Assembly: GCF_018613935.1 (NCBI RefSeq)
Contig: NZ_JAGGPF010000009.1
Span: 310,001-374,000 of the forward strand
DNA: 64,000 nucleotides
Origin: Agromyces sp. ISL-38
Lineage (GTDB): Bacteria; Actinomycetota; Actinomycetes; Actinomycetales; Microbacteriaceae
Direction: 5' to 3'
In this document: piece after piece, positions 44,240 through 52,592 of the stretch
How the letters are laid out: each line of letters opens with the position of its first letter
Numbering within the stretch: position 1 is the stretch's first letter
Translations under genes and position numbers: made by a program
The notes under the pieces: model-generated
What the model was told of the DNA's origin: nothing
The model's database searches: none
The model's input: the letters and a program-made list of their open reading frames with translations, nothing else

Positions 44240-44439
44240 CGGGCGAGGCGGTCGAGGAGGTCGGCATCGCGGGCACGAACACGCTCGAACGCGGCCCGAG
44301 TGCGAGCCGACTTGTCGGCGCGAGCCGCGAGTTCGTCGAGGGCGATCTCGACGACCTCGGTCTTCGAGCGCCCGAACTTCGCAGCGAGAGCCGCGAGCAG
44401 GCGGTCGTGCTCCTCGTCGAGGCGCAGGGTCATCGCCAT
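44236..44439 (-). CDS. ribbon-helix-helix antitoxin of the Doc toxin
   Basis: A 67-residue CopG-like antitoxin. MTLRLDEEHDRLLAALAAKF is the beta strand and first helix, GRSKTEVVEIALDELAA the second helix, and the charged C-tail should wrap the toxin. This replaces the Phd antitoxin that accompanies P1 Doc. GAAAGGAGC precedes the ATG, and a perfect 21-base palindrome lies 35 bases upstream. Confidence 0.85.
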   Translation of the reverse strand: MAMTLRLDEEHDRLLAALAAKFGRSKTEVVEIALDELAARADKSARTRAAFERVRARDADLLDRLAR

Positions 44440-44473
44440 GGCAGCTCCTTTCGTCGAAGCTCATTCTACCGCG

Positions 44474-44494
44474 GAGGTATCAAGTTGATACCTC
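44474..44494. promoter_or_regulatory. perfect palindromic operator of the RHH-doc module
   Basis: GAGGTATCAA-G-TTGATACCTC has perfect 10-bp arms around one base. Its AT-rich centre and place just upstream of the antitoxin gene fit autoregulation by the ribbon-helix-helix protein. It also lies 20 bases before the end of the metallopeptidase gene at 44514. Confidence 0.8.
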
Positions 44495-44513
44495 ACGCGA
44501 ACGGGTCAGCGGC

Positions 44514-44864
44514 CTACGCCCAGCCGAGTTCTCGAAGCCGGGCATCGTCGAGCCCGAAGTAGTGACCGATCTCGTGCACGAGTGTGATGTGGACCCGCGA
44601 CCGCAGCGCGTCGAGGTCGGCGCTGTGCTCCTGCATGTTGTTCTTGAACAGCGTGATGCGGTCGGGAAGCTCGCCGTACCCGTACACCCCGCGCGTTTTC
44701 AGCGGACGCCCGCTGTACAACCCGAAGAGCCGCGGGCGCTCCCCCGGCGGCTGGTTCGCGATGAGGATCGCGACATTCTCGATGCCCCGCACCATGTCGT
44801 CGGAAAGCGCGTCGAACTCCTCTGCGACCAACCGCTCGAAGTCGTCATCGGAGATCTCGACCAT
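44514..44864 (-). CDS. minigluzincin-like metallopeptidase family protein
   Basis: A 116-residue protein with HEIGHYFGLDDARL near the C-terminus, the HExxH zinc motif followed by the Asp-rich end typical of this small actinobacterial family. The preceding part (ITLFKNNMQEHSAD) is also family-like. Active peptidase function has not been shown widely for the family. The gene stands upstream of the toxin-antitoxin pair on the same strand but is probably separate. Confidence 0.85.
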   Translation of the reverse strand: MVEISDDDFERLVAEEFDALSDDMVRGIENVAILIANQPPGERPRLFGLYSGRPLKTRGVYGYGELPDRITLFKNNMQEHSADLDALRSRVHITLVHEIGHYFGLDDARLRELGWA

Positions 44865-45001
44865 GTCCCAATTGTGCCCGCTCCCGGGGAGGTCGCCGCC
44901 GCAGCACCCTCTCGCCCGCCACCGCGAGCATGTGCCGACCGCACTTCGACTGCGACGTCTGCTGCATTTTCACCGAGCTCCGACGTGCCCTACCCTCAAT
45001 C

Positions 45002-45724
45002 ATGAGTCGGACTCAGTTCAGACACGCGTCGGCCGTCCTCGTCGGAGCACTCATCGCAGCGCTCGCCGGCTGCGCTTCCCCCGCACCTCCTCCGGAGGCA
45101 TCGCCGAGCGTCCCCGCGTGCCCGAATCCGCATGGAGGCAGCTGCCTCGGTCCGTTGGACCCTGGCACCTATACGACGCAGCGGTTCACCCCCGGTATCA
45201 CCTACGAGGTCCCTGAAGGCTGGGCCAACTTCGAAGACCTCCCCGGCAACTTCCTACTCGTGCCGCCCACCGGAAGCCTTGAAGGGGTGGACGCCGGCAC
45301 GAGCGATTACATCGGGATCTATACGTCGATTGCGGCCCTGGAGCTCAGTTGCACGGCCGCGCTGGCGGGCACCGGACGCACACCGGATGAGATCGCCGCG
45401 CGGCTGGCCGCCGAGCCGGCTCTCGTAGTGTCCGACGGCGGAGCGGTGGAAGTGGGCGGCCTCGACGGTCGCGTGCTGGACCTGACCCTCGCGGCCGGCG
45501 GCGGCCTCAACTGTGACGGTCGCGAGGACTTCCGGATCGTTCCGTTGTTCATCGGCCAGCCACCCTCGGAGCTCGAGCACGCCATGATTCCCGGACTGAC
45601 CATGCGGCTCTACCTGCTGGCCTATGGCGATGGCACGTTGGCCATCGAGGTCGACGACGCCGAGGGCGGTGCGAACCTCTCGGAGTACTCCGAGATCGCG
45701 GACTCGATTCGCTTCGCAGACTGA
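45002..45724 (+). CDS. secreted lipoprotein of unknown function
   Basis: A 240-residue protein with a signal peptide and lipobox ALAGC (about residues 20-24), then a Pro/Ser linker. The mature part (PGTYTTQRFTPGITYEVPEG, then WANFEDLPGNFLLVPP) looks like an all-beta domain common in actinobacterial lipoproteins. Three cysteines near the N-terminus of the mature part may form a disulfide. It is a single gene convergent with the SDR at 45799. Confidence 0.8.
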   Translation: MSRTQFRHASAVLVGALIAALAGCASPAPPPEASPSVPACPNPHGGSCLGPLDPGTYTTQRFTPGITYEVPEGWANFEDLPGNFLLVPPTGSLEGVDAGTSDYIGIYTSIAALELSCTAALAGTGRTPDEIAARLAAEPALVVSDGGAVEVGGLDGRVLDLTLAAGGGLNCDGREDFRIVPLFIGQPPSELEHAMIPGLTMRLYLLAYGDGTLAIEVDDAEGGANLSEYSEIADSIRFAD

Positions 45725-45798
45725 AGCCCGCTACGAGGCGGTCATGCCTGACCGCTCGCTCGTTTGCGTGCCCCAGCGAGCCCGTGCCGACATCGGGC

Positions 45799-46593
45799 TC
45801 AGTCGACGAGCGCCCCGGCCGACAGGTTCGCGATCGCTCCGGTGATGGAGCGTGCGCGATCGGATGCCACGAACGCGAGGTACTCCGCAACCTCGCCCAG
45901 CACCGGGAGCCGGCCGAGCAGTGTCATGCCCACCAAGCCGGTGAGCCACTGCTCCATCGGGACCCCACTTGCGTCGGCGATGCGGCCGAACATCTCGCCC
46001 GTGTACGAGGTGGCGAGGGCATCCGACATCGCGTGCGGACGCACGCAGACCACCCGCACGCCGTCGGGCCCGAGCTCGCCGGCGAGCGCGCGTGAGAACC
46101 CCTCGAGCGCGGCAGATTGCGCCGCGTTGCCGATGAGCCCGCGACCGGTGAGCCGCGCACCGGGCGTCGAGATCGTGAGGATCACGCCACTCCCCTGCGC
46201 GATCATGTGCCGCGACACGGCCTTCGCGGTCACGAAGTTCGTCTGCAGGTACCCGACCACGGGGTGCAGGTAGTCCTCGAGCGACGTCTCGGCGATCGGC
46301 AGGCCCTGCACGTGGTCGAAACCCACCGTGTTCAGGGCGATGTCGATGCGGCCGGCGGCATCCGCCACTTCATCGACGTGCCGGTCGACCGCGGCCTGGT
46401 CCATCGCGTCGACGACGGCGATCGCGACATCCGCCCCCTCGGCTCTGGCAACGGATGCCGCGGCCTCGAGCCGCGGCAGGCTCCTCCCCGCGAGGAACAG
46501 CCGTGCGCCCTCGCGGGCGAACACTCGTGCCGCCGCCCCTCCGATCGAACCGCCACCGCCATGGATCACGGCCACCTTGTTCTCCAGCAGCAT
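45799..46593 (-). CDS. short-chain dehydrogenase (divergent SDR)
   Basis: A 264-residue SDR. The cofactor motif is HGGGGSIGGAAARVF, and VARAEGADVAIAVVDAMD lies around strand 3. The region where classical SDRs have Ser...YxxxK reads ISTPGARLTGRGLIGNAAQS, so the catalytic Tyr-Lys pair is missing; it may not be a dehydrogenase of the usual kind. The ATG at 46593 follows GGAGGCGG. Upstream is an array of ATTGCA repeats (46624-46679). Confidence 0.8.
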   Translation of the reverse strand: MLLENKVAVIHGGGGSIGGAAARVFAREGARLFLAGRSLPRLEAAASVARAEGADVAIAVVDAMDQAAVDRHVDEVADAAGRIDIALNTVGFDHVQGLPIAETSLEDYLHPVVGYLQTNFVTAKAVSRHMIAQGSGVILTISTPGARLTGRGLIGNAAQSAALEGFSRALAGELGPDGVRVVCVRPHAMSDALATSYTGEMFGRIADASGVPMEQWLTGLVGMTLLGRLPVLGEVAEYLAFVASDRARSITGAIANLSAGALVD

Positions 46594-46623
46594 CACGCCG
46601 CCTCCATTTCTCACTCGTCGGTT

Positions 46624-46679
46624 ATTGCAACCTTATGATTGCAGGTTCCTGCACGAATTGCAACCCATTGATTGCAGGT
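46624..46679. promoter_or_regulatory. ATTGCA repeat array upstream of the SDR gene
   Basis: Two 23-base units (46624-46646 and 46657-46679) agree at 20 of 23 places and lie 33 bases apart. Each holds ATTGCA twice, so the hexamer starts at 46624, 46638, 46657 and 46671 (spacing 14, 19, 14). This looks like a cooperative regulator site for the SDR gene, the divergent ArsR gene or both. Confidence 0.6.
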
Positions 46680-46763
46680 CAATGGCCGCAGGTCGAGTCC
46701 GCGTGAAGACGGCCCAGGCAGCGCACACTTAAGCGATTACTTGACTATCGCTCGAATCTCCCT

Positions 46764-46787
46764 ATAGTTAAGTACGTGCCTAACTAT
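46764..46787. promoter_or_regulatory. operator overlapping the ArsR start codon
   Basis: ATAGTTA (46764-46770) and TAACTAT (46781-46787) are perfect 7-bp arms around ten bases that contain the GTG start. Binding by the ArsR protein would block its own operon. Confidence 0.55.
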
Positions 46788-47150
46788 CTCGATCTGGATC
46801 GTGTATTCCAGTCACTCGCGGACCCGACCAGACGAAGCTTCGTCGATCGGCTGAGCCGCGGGCCGGCATCGGTGTCGCAGCTCGCCGAGCCGTTCGACAT
46901 GTCCTTGCCGGCGGTGATGCAGCATCTCTCGGTTCTCGAAGCCAGCGGGCTCGTGCGCTCCGAGAAGGCCGGCCGGGTGCGCACGTGCACGCTCGAATCC
47001 GACGTGCTGAGCCGGGCGGAGCAATGGATCCACGATCGCCGCACCATCTGGGATCAGCGGCTCGATCGACTCGGCGATCACCTCGACGCCGACGCCGAAG
47101 CGCTGACACAGGACCCCACCACCCAGACCACCAGGAGTAGCCATGACTGA
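46776..47150 (+). CDS. ArsR-family transcriptional regulator
   Basis: A 124-residue winged-helix repressor (LADPTRRSFVDRLSRGPASV, then LAEPFDMSLPAVMQHLSVLE). It has no metal-binding cysteine pair, so it belongs to the subgroup that travels with AHSA1/SRPBCC genes. Here the AHSA1 gene is the fourth gene of the operon. Its end overlaps the next gene by 8 bases. Confidence 0.9.
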   Translation: MPNYLDLDRVFQSLADPTRRSFVDRLSRGPASVSQLAEPFDMSLPAVMQHLSVLEASGLVRSEKAGRVRTCTLESDVLSRAEQWIHDRRTIWDQRLDRLGDHLDADAEALTQDPTTQTTRSSHD

Positions 47151-48279
47151 CCTCCCCGACCGCATCGAAGGGCTCGTCGCCACCGCGATCGAGAACGGAA
47201 CCGAGCAGGGAGTGCAGGTTGCCGTGTATCGCCACGGCGAGCTCGTGCTCGACATCGCGGCCGGCCTCGCCGACGCGGCATCCCGACGGCCTATGACGCG
47301 CGACACGCTCGTCTACTCCGCCTCGACGGGCAAGGCCGTGGCATCCACCGTAGCTCACGTGCTCGTCGAGCGCGGCGCCTTCGGCTATGACTCACGGCTT
47401 GTGGAGGTCTGGCCGGAGTTCGGCGCGCATGGAAAGGAGTCGACCACGTTGCGCCACCTCCTCACTCACTCGACCGGCGTGCCGGCGCTGCCGCGCGACG
47501 TGTCGGTCGAGCAGCTCTGCGACTGGGACTGGATGACCGCGATGCTGGCCGACGCCGAGCCGCTGTGGGCGCCGGGAGAGCGAGTCGGCTACCACGCCGG
47601 CACGTTCGGTCACCTGCTCGGCGAGTTCGTCCGGCGCGCCACGGGCAAGACGATCTCGCAGGTGCTCGCCGAAGAAATCGGCGGACCGCTCGGAATCGAA
47701 CACGAGCTTCGATTCGGGGTTCCCGCTGCCGAACTCCAGCGTGTCGCCGTGCTCGAGAACGATCCCCAGGGGCACGCGATCTTCGCATCTTTGCCGGATG
47801 AGTTCCCGCTCTTCGCCGCCGCGCCACGGCAAGTCGTGCCCGACGCCGATTTCGGCAACCGTGTCGACGTGCTCACCGCCGATCTTCCGTACCAGGGAAC
47901 GCTCAGTGCTCGGGCGATCGCACGTATGTACGCTGCGCTGCTCGACGACGTCGACGGTGTTCGGCTCGTCTCGCCAGAGCGGCTCGCCGAGATGTCGACC
48001 CTCGCGACCGGGGGCTTCATCGACGAGATGACGGGCGGCCCGTCAGTGTGGTCGCTCGGGTACTGCGTCGGGTGGCCCGGCACGTCCGCCGCGGAGGACT
48101 TCCCGACGATGTTCGGCATGGTGGGCATCGGAGGCAGCGGTGCACATGCCGATCGAGCGACCGGTGTGTCGGTCGCCGTGACGAAGAACCGCTTCAACCC
48201 CGTCGACATGAGCATCCTGCAGGGAGTGAGCGAACTCGTCACGGCCGAGTTCGCCGCCGATCGGGTCGTGTCGTCATGA
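47143..48279 (+). CDS. serine hydrolase of the beta-lactamase class C fold
   Basis: A 378-residue penicillin-binding-protein-like hydrolase. The nucleophile motif is SASTGKAVAS (SxxK: Ser-Thr-Gly-Lys), and YHAGTFGHLLGEFVRRAT holds the Tyr of motif two; the HxG-like third motif may be GGSGAH near the end. No signal peptide, so it is cytoplasmic and probably an esterase or amidase, not a penicillinase. It is coupled to the ArsR gene upstream and the MFS gene downstream (ATGA). Confidence 0.85.
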   Translation: MTDLPDRIEGLVATAIENGTEQGVQVAVYRHGELVLDIAAGLADAASRRPMTRDTLVYSASTGKAVASTVAHVLVERGAFGYDSRLVEVWPEFGAHGKESTTLRHLLTHSTGVPALPRDVSVEQLCDWDWMTAMLADAEPLWAPGERVGYHAGTFGHLLGEFVRRATGKTISQVLAEEIGGPLGIEHELRFGVPAAELQRVAVLENDPQGHAIFASLPDEFPLFAAAPRQVVPDADFGNRVDVLTADLPYQGTLSARAIARMYAALLDDVDGVRLVSPERLAEMSTLATGGFIDEMTGGPSVWSLGYCVGWPGTSAAEDFPTMFGMVGIGGSGAHADRATGVSVAVTKNRFNPVDMSILQGVSELVTAEFAADRVVSS

Positions 48280-49874
48280 CGAGAACTCAGGTCGAAGCGG
48301 ATGCCGCCGTCGCCACCCGTCGGGAATGGGTCGGCCTAGGCGTCCTCGCGCTGCCGACATTGCTGCTGTCGATCGACGTGAGCGTGCTCTTCCTCGCGCT
48401 GCCGCAACTCAGCGCCGCGATCGACGCCGACGCGACCCAGCAGCTCTGGATCCTCGACATCTACTCGTTCCTCCTTGCCGGACTTCTCGTGACGATGGGC
48501 AACCTCGGTGACCGCATCGGTCGACGCCGACTCCTGCTCATCGGAGGAAGCATGTTCGCTGCGGCATCCGTGCTCGCAGCGTTCTCGACGACACCCGAGA
48601 TGCTCATCGCCGCGCGGGCATTGCTCGGCATCGCCGGAGCCACACTCGCACCCTCGACGATGGCGCTCATCCGGAACATGTTCCACGATCCCAGGCAGAT
48701 GGGTATTGCGATCGGCGTCTGGTTCAGCTGCTTCATGGGCGGAATGCTCGTAGGCCCGCTCATCGGCGGCGCACTTCTCGAGCACTTCTGGTGGGGCTCG
48801 GTGTTCCTGATCGGCGTCCCGGTGATGGGGTTGCTGTTGGTGCTCGGCCCGATCTTCCTTCCCGAGTACCGCGCCGCCGACCCCGGCCGCATCGATCTCG
48901 TCAGCGTCGCGCTCTCGCTCGCGGCGATTCTCCCCGTGGTCTGGGGGCTGAAGGACCTCGCCCGGAATGGACTGCAGGTCGCTCCGGCCGTCGCAATCAT
49001 CATCGGAATCTCGATCGGCGTGCTCTTCGTGCGTCGGCAGTCGAGGATCGGCGATCCGCTCCTCGACCTCGGCCTGTTCCGCAACCGGGTCTTCGGAACG
49101 GCCCTGGGGACGATGCTCGTCGCGGGCATCATCATGTCGGGATTCTCGCTGCTGATCGCGCTGTACCTGCAGTCCGTGCTCGGCCTCTCACCGCTCGTCG
49201 CGGGGCTCTGGCTCATCCCCCAGAGCATCGCGATGATCATCGGCTTCCAGGTTCCACCGCTGCTCGCGAAGTGGCTCAGCGCGCCGACCATCGTCGCCCT
49301 CGGCTTCGGGCTGGGTGCGATCGGATTCGCCCTCGTGACCCAGACCGGGCTCGTCGATGGCCCGGTGCTCATCATCGGCGGGTTCGTCCTCGCGTGCTTC
49401 GGGCTCTCGTTCCCGATGTCGCTGCTCACCGCGCTGATGCTCGGTGCGGCCCCACCCGAGAAGGCAGGCTCGGCCGCCGCAGTCAACGAGACCGCGAACG
49501 AGTTCGGCATCGCGATCGGCATCGCAGTCATCGGCAGCCTGGCGAACCTGGTCTACCGCGTCCAGCTGGCCGCGACCCTGCCGCTGTCGGTTCCGGATGA
49601 CTCGGGCCGTGATGCCCTCGACGGCATCACGTCGGCCGCCACGGCAGCGGGGGGCCTGCCCGCAGAAGCTGCCGGGGCGCTGCTCGATGCCGCCCGCGCG
49701 GCATTCACTGCCGGTGTCGGTGTCGCGGCCGGCATCGGCTCGGCCGTGTTCGTGACGCTTGCCGTGCTTACCGCCATACTCCTTCGCACGGGCGGGGCGA
49801 CCACCGAGCGCTCCACGACCGAACCATCCGCTTCGACCATCGAGCAACCACGACCGACAGGAGAATCCGCATGA
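48276..49874 (+). CDS. MFS drug-efflux transporter (14-helix DHA2 type)
   Basis: A 532-residue major facilitator with about 14 hydrophobic segments. Motif A reads GNLGDRIGRRRLLLIG and motif C lies in GIAGATLAPSTMAL. DHA2 members export cationic drugs and dyes in exchange for protons. It ends in a Thr/Ser/Glu-rich tail. Placement behind an ArsR regulator and a hydrolase suggests a small resistance operon; the compound is unknown. Confidence 0.9.
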   Translation: MTRTQVEADAAVATRREWVGLGVLALPTLLLSIDVSVLFLALPQLSAAIDADATQQLWILDIYSFLLAGLLVTMGNLGDRIGRRRLLLIGGSMFAAASVLAAFSTTPEMLIAARALLGIAGATLAPSTMALIRNMFHDPRQMGIAIGVWFSCFMGGMLVGPLIGGALLEHFWWGSVFLIGVPVMGLLLVLGPIFLPEYRAADPGRIDLVSVALSLAAILPVVWGLKDLARNGLQVAPAVAIIIGISIGVLFVRRQSRIGDPLLDLGLFRNRVFGTALGTMLVAGIIMSGFSLLIALYLQSVLGLSPLVAGLWLIPQSIAMIIGFQVPPLLAKWLSAPTIVALGFGLGAIGFALVTQTGLVDGPVLIIGGFVLACFGLSFPMSLLTALMLGAAPPEKAGSAAAVNETANEFGIAIGIAVIGSLANLVYRVQLAATLPLSVPDDSGRDALDGITSAATAAGGLPAEAAGALLDAARAAFTAGVGVAAGIGSAVFVTLAVLTAILLRTGGATTERSTTEPSASTIEQPRPTGESA

Positions 49875-50332
49875 CCGAGCACACGACCGTTCACTCGACC
49901 TTCGCCCTCGAACGGCAGTACCCGCACCCTCCGACGCGGGTGTTCGGGGCGTTCTCGAACGAACGGGAGAAGGCGAAATGGTTCGCCGATCCCGCCGGTG
50001 GCCCCGAGATCACCTGGGAGTTCGACTTCCGTGAGGGTGGTCGCGAACTCAACAGCGGGCCCTACGAAGGGCGGATCCACACCTTCGAGGCGATCTACCA
50101 CGACATCGTCGAGCACGAGCGCATCGTGTACAGCTACACGATGATCGTCGATGGCGCGAAGCTCTCGGCCTCGCTCGCGACGCTCGTGTTCGAGCCGATC
50201 GACGGCGGCACGCGCCTCACGCTCACCGAGCAGGGCGCGTTCTTCGACGGCCACGACGACCCGGCGGAGCGCGAACGCGGCACCATCGAGCTGCTCGACC
50301 TGCTCGGAGCGTCGCTCGACCTGAGCAGCTGA
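49871..50332 (+). CDS. AHSA1/SRPBCC-family protein
   Basis: A 153-residue START-like hydrophobic-pocket protein (LERQYPHPPTRVFGAFSNER, then GPYEGRIHTFEAIYHDIVEH, and FEPIDGGTRLTLTEQGAFFD). Such proteins with an ArsR partner are common in actinobacteria and bind small hydrophobic ligands. It starts inside the MFS stop (ATGA), and its own stop overlaps the start of an epimerase fragment. Confidence 0.9.
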   Translation: MTEHTTVHSTFALERQYPHPPTRVFGAFSNEREKAKWFADPAGGPEITWEFDFREGGRELNSGPYEGRIHTFEAIYHDIVEHERIVYSYTMIVDGAKLSASLATLVFEPIDGGTRLTLTEQGAFFDGHDDPAERERGTIELLDLLGASLDLSS

Positions 50333-50631
50333 TGCTATCGACGGCCGTGCGGCGCGTGGCATCCGTCGTCGATCGTCGCGTGGTCGTGGTGCCGTGGCCG
50401 GTGTGGGCGCAATATGCGCTGGCGCAGGTGACCGAGTGGACGATGAAGGTGCCGCTCGTCTCGAAGGCGCAGGTGCGCATGCTCGCCGAGGGCGTGACGG
50501 ATGCCGCGCCGCCCGCGGCATCCGTACCCGATGACCTGCGACCGCGGCGCATGTTCACGGCCGAGCAGATCCGCGAGAGCCTGCCCAGCCCGGCGGGTTC
50601 AGGTGGCGTGATCTGCGGATCAGCGGCTGAG
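50332..50631 (+). pseudogene. C-terminal fragment of the epimerase gene
   Basis: It matches the last third of the 20289 gene (AVRRVASVVDRRVVVVPWP to DDLRPRRMFTAEQIRESLP), then loses frame by small deletions near 50585. Both the cofactor-binding and catalytic parts are absent. It starts directly at the stop of the AHSA1 gene and faces the orphan doc, the same order as in the 43143-44239 region. Confidence 0.85.
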
Positions 50632-50680
50632 AGGCAGAGGCACCTCGGGGCGAGTGATGTCACGTTCGCGCGGTGCAGTG

Positions 50681-51079
50681 CTACGCGAGCGGATGCATCC
50701 GTTCTCGAACCCAATCGGCAACGTCTCCCAGCTCGACGTCTCCCGACGCGACCGAGCGAACAATCCGATCAGCCCCATTAACATCGTCGACCACCAGATC
50801 GACGCCATTGAGCTCGAGGAACGCGGCCGTCACGAACCACGCCAGCCGCTTGTTGCCGTCGGCGAGCGCGTGATTGCGCATCACCGCCAGGAGCAGCACC
50901 GCCGCCTTCTCATCGAACGTCGGATGCACGTCTTCGCCGAAGACCGGCATCGGTGCGGCGAGCGCCGAGAGGAGCAGGTTGCGGCCGCGTGCGCCGTCCT
51001 TGTAGTGGAAGCCCTCCTCATCGAGGAGGACTTCCACGTCTTCGGGATAGAGAGAGGGCGGAATGAGGTACTCCGACAC
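50681..51079 (-). CDS. doc: orphan Doc-type toxin, second copy
   Basis: A 132-residue Doc almost the same as the one at 43856 (HALADGNKRLAWFVTAAFLE intact). The N-terminus differs (VSEYLIPPSLYPEDVEVLLD). No ribbon-helix-helix antitoxin gene and no GAGGTATCAA palindrome lie upstream. The toxin loop is intact, so either the antitoxin of the first copy neutralises it, or it is not expressed, or it is inactive. Confidence 0.8.
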   Translation of the reverse strand: MSEYLIPPSLYPEDVEVLLDEEGFHYKDGARGRNLLLSALAAPMPVFGEDVHPTFDEKAAVLLLAVMRNHALADGNKRLAWFVTAAFLELNGVDLVVDDVNGADRIVRSVASGDVELGDVADWVRERMHPLA

Positions 51080-51211
51080 GTACGGGGCGAGGCCGCGGCG
51101 CACGTCGGTCGGTCATCCTGCGCACCGTGATGCGTTGACCGATCGACATCGCTGGGTCGAGCGAGTAGCTTTCGTTCGATCGGAGATCCATCGGCGAACG
51201 AGGAGATCACG

Positions 51212-51787
51212 ATGTCAGATGTACTGCTCTTCCACCACGCACTCGGCCCGACCGAGGGTTTGCATGCCTTCGCGAGCGAGTTGCGCCGATCCGGCCACAC
51301 CGTGCACACGCCCGACCTGTTCAAGGGGCGCACCTTCGGCTCGATCGAAGAGGGCGTCGGGTACGCCAGCGAGGTCGGCTGGGACGAGATCATGGCGCGA
51401 GGCGAGCGCGCGGCGGAGGCGTTGACGAACGAGCTCGTCTACGCAGGCTTCTCGCTCGGAGTCGTGCCCGCGCAGAGACTCGCCCAGACCCGCCCTGGTG
51501 CACTGGGCGCGCTGTTCTTCTACTCCTGCCTCCCGCCCTCGGAGTTCGGCGCGTGGCCGGCCGACCTGCCTGCGCAGATCCACGGGATGGACGCCGACCC
51601 GATCTTCATGGGGGAAGGCGACGTCGATGCCGCCCGCGAGCTCGTCGAGTCAGCCGACGACGCTGAACTCTTCCTCTATCCCGGCAACCAGCATTACTTC
51701 GCGGACTCCAGCCTGCCGAGCTACGACGCTGGCGCGACCCGGCTCCTCACAGATCGCGTGCTCGAGTTCCTCGCGCGAGTCGGCTGA
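51212..51787 (+). CDS. dienelactone hydrolase family protein
   Basis: A 191-residue alpha/beta hydrolase of the dienelactone hydrolase group. The nucleophile region is VYAGFSLGVVPAQRL (Ser in GFSLG) and the histidine lies in LYPGNQHYFADSSLP; the Asp of the triad is probably in GMDADPIF. AACGAGGAGATC precedes the ATG. A strong hairpin follows the stop. The substrate is unknown. Confidence 0.85.
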   Translation: MSDVLLFHHALGPTEGLHAFASELRRSGHTVHTPDLFKGRTFGSIEEGVGYASEVGWDEIMARGERAAEALTNELVYAGFSLGVVPAQRLAQTRPGALGALFFYSCLPPSEFGAWPADLPAQIHGMDADPIFMGEGDVDAARELVESADDAELFLYPGNQHYFADSSLPSYDAGATRLLTDRVLEFLARVG

Positions 51788-51798
51788 CGCTCGAGCGT

Positions 51799-51839
51799 GA
51801 CGGATGCCGCGACCGCGCGAGCCGCCCGCGGCATCCGTC
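51799..51839. terminator. 13-bp-stem terminator built from GGATGCC words
   Basis: GACGGATGCCGCG (51799-51811) and CGCGGCATCCGTC (51827-51839) pair perfectly around 15 bases, 12 bases after the dienelactone hydrolase stop. Confidence 0.75.
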
Positions 51840-51941
51840 GTTCAGAGAATTCTTCGCGGGCGGTGTCGGATCACGTCAACCTCGTTCGTAGCAAGGGTGA
51901 GAGGTCGCCCGCGAGGGGCGCCCTGAGAAGGGACCACGATC

Positions 51942-52541
51942 ATGAAGCTGATCACCAACACCCAGATCACCGTCGACGGCGTGATGCAGGCGAATGGTGG
52001 GAACAATCCGCAGCTCGACCCCGGGTTCGACCGAGGCGGGTGGTCGCTGCCGCTCGGCGATGAGGAGTCAGCCGGCTACATCGGCGACTTCTACCAGCGC
52101 GCCGACGCGTTCCTCTTCGGCCGGCGCACCTATGACCTGTTCGCCGGCTACTGGGGCGTGCGAGACGACTTCGACAATCCGTTCGTCAGCTCCTTGAACT
52201 CACGCCCGAAGTTCGTCGCGTCGAACACGATCACCGACCCGCAGTGGGCCGACACGACCGTGCTCTCCGGGGATCTCGAGGCAGCCATCCGCGAGCTGAA
52301 GGCCAAGCCGGGCGGCGAGCTGCAGGTGCACGGAAGCGGCCAGCTGATCCGCTGGCTGCTCGAACACGAACTCGTCGACGAGATGACGCTGATCGTCTTC
52401 CCCGTGATCGTCGGCGCGGGCACGCGGCTGTTCCCCGACGCGGGCAGGGACATCGCACTCGACCTGGTGGAATCGCGCACGTTCCCGACTGGCATTACGG
52501 TGCAGACCTACCGGCCGGGCGGGCGCCCGCAGTATGCGTAG
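51942..52541 (+). CDS. dihydrofolate reductase/RibD C-terminal-like protein
   Basis: A 199-residue protein of the RibD-C/DHFR-like family (ITVDGVMQANGGN, then FLFGRRTYDLFAGYW, and VHGSGQLIRWLLEHELVDEM). Members bind NADPH, but most of those outside riboflavin synthesis have no known substrate. It shares the word CGTTCGTAGCA upstream (51883-51893) with the YCII gene (52549-52559), which suggests a common promoter element. Confidence 0.85.
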   Translation: MKLITNTQITVDGVMQANGGNNPQLDPGFDRGGWSLPLGDEESAGYIGDFYQRADAFLFGRRTYDLFAGYWGVRDDFDNPFVSSLNSRPKFVASNTITDPQWADTTVLSGDLEAAIRELKAKPGGELQVHGSGQLIRWLLEHELVDEMTLIVFPVIVGAGTRLFPDAGRDIALDLVESRTFPTGITVQTYRPGGRPQYA

Positions 52542-52592
52542 CAGGCAGCGTTCGTAGCAGTATGGCCGTGAACCACATCCTGGAGGTGTGAG

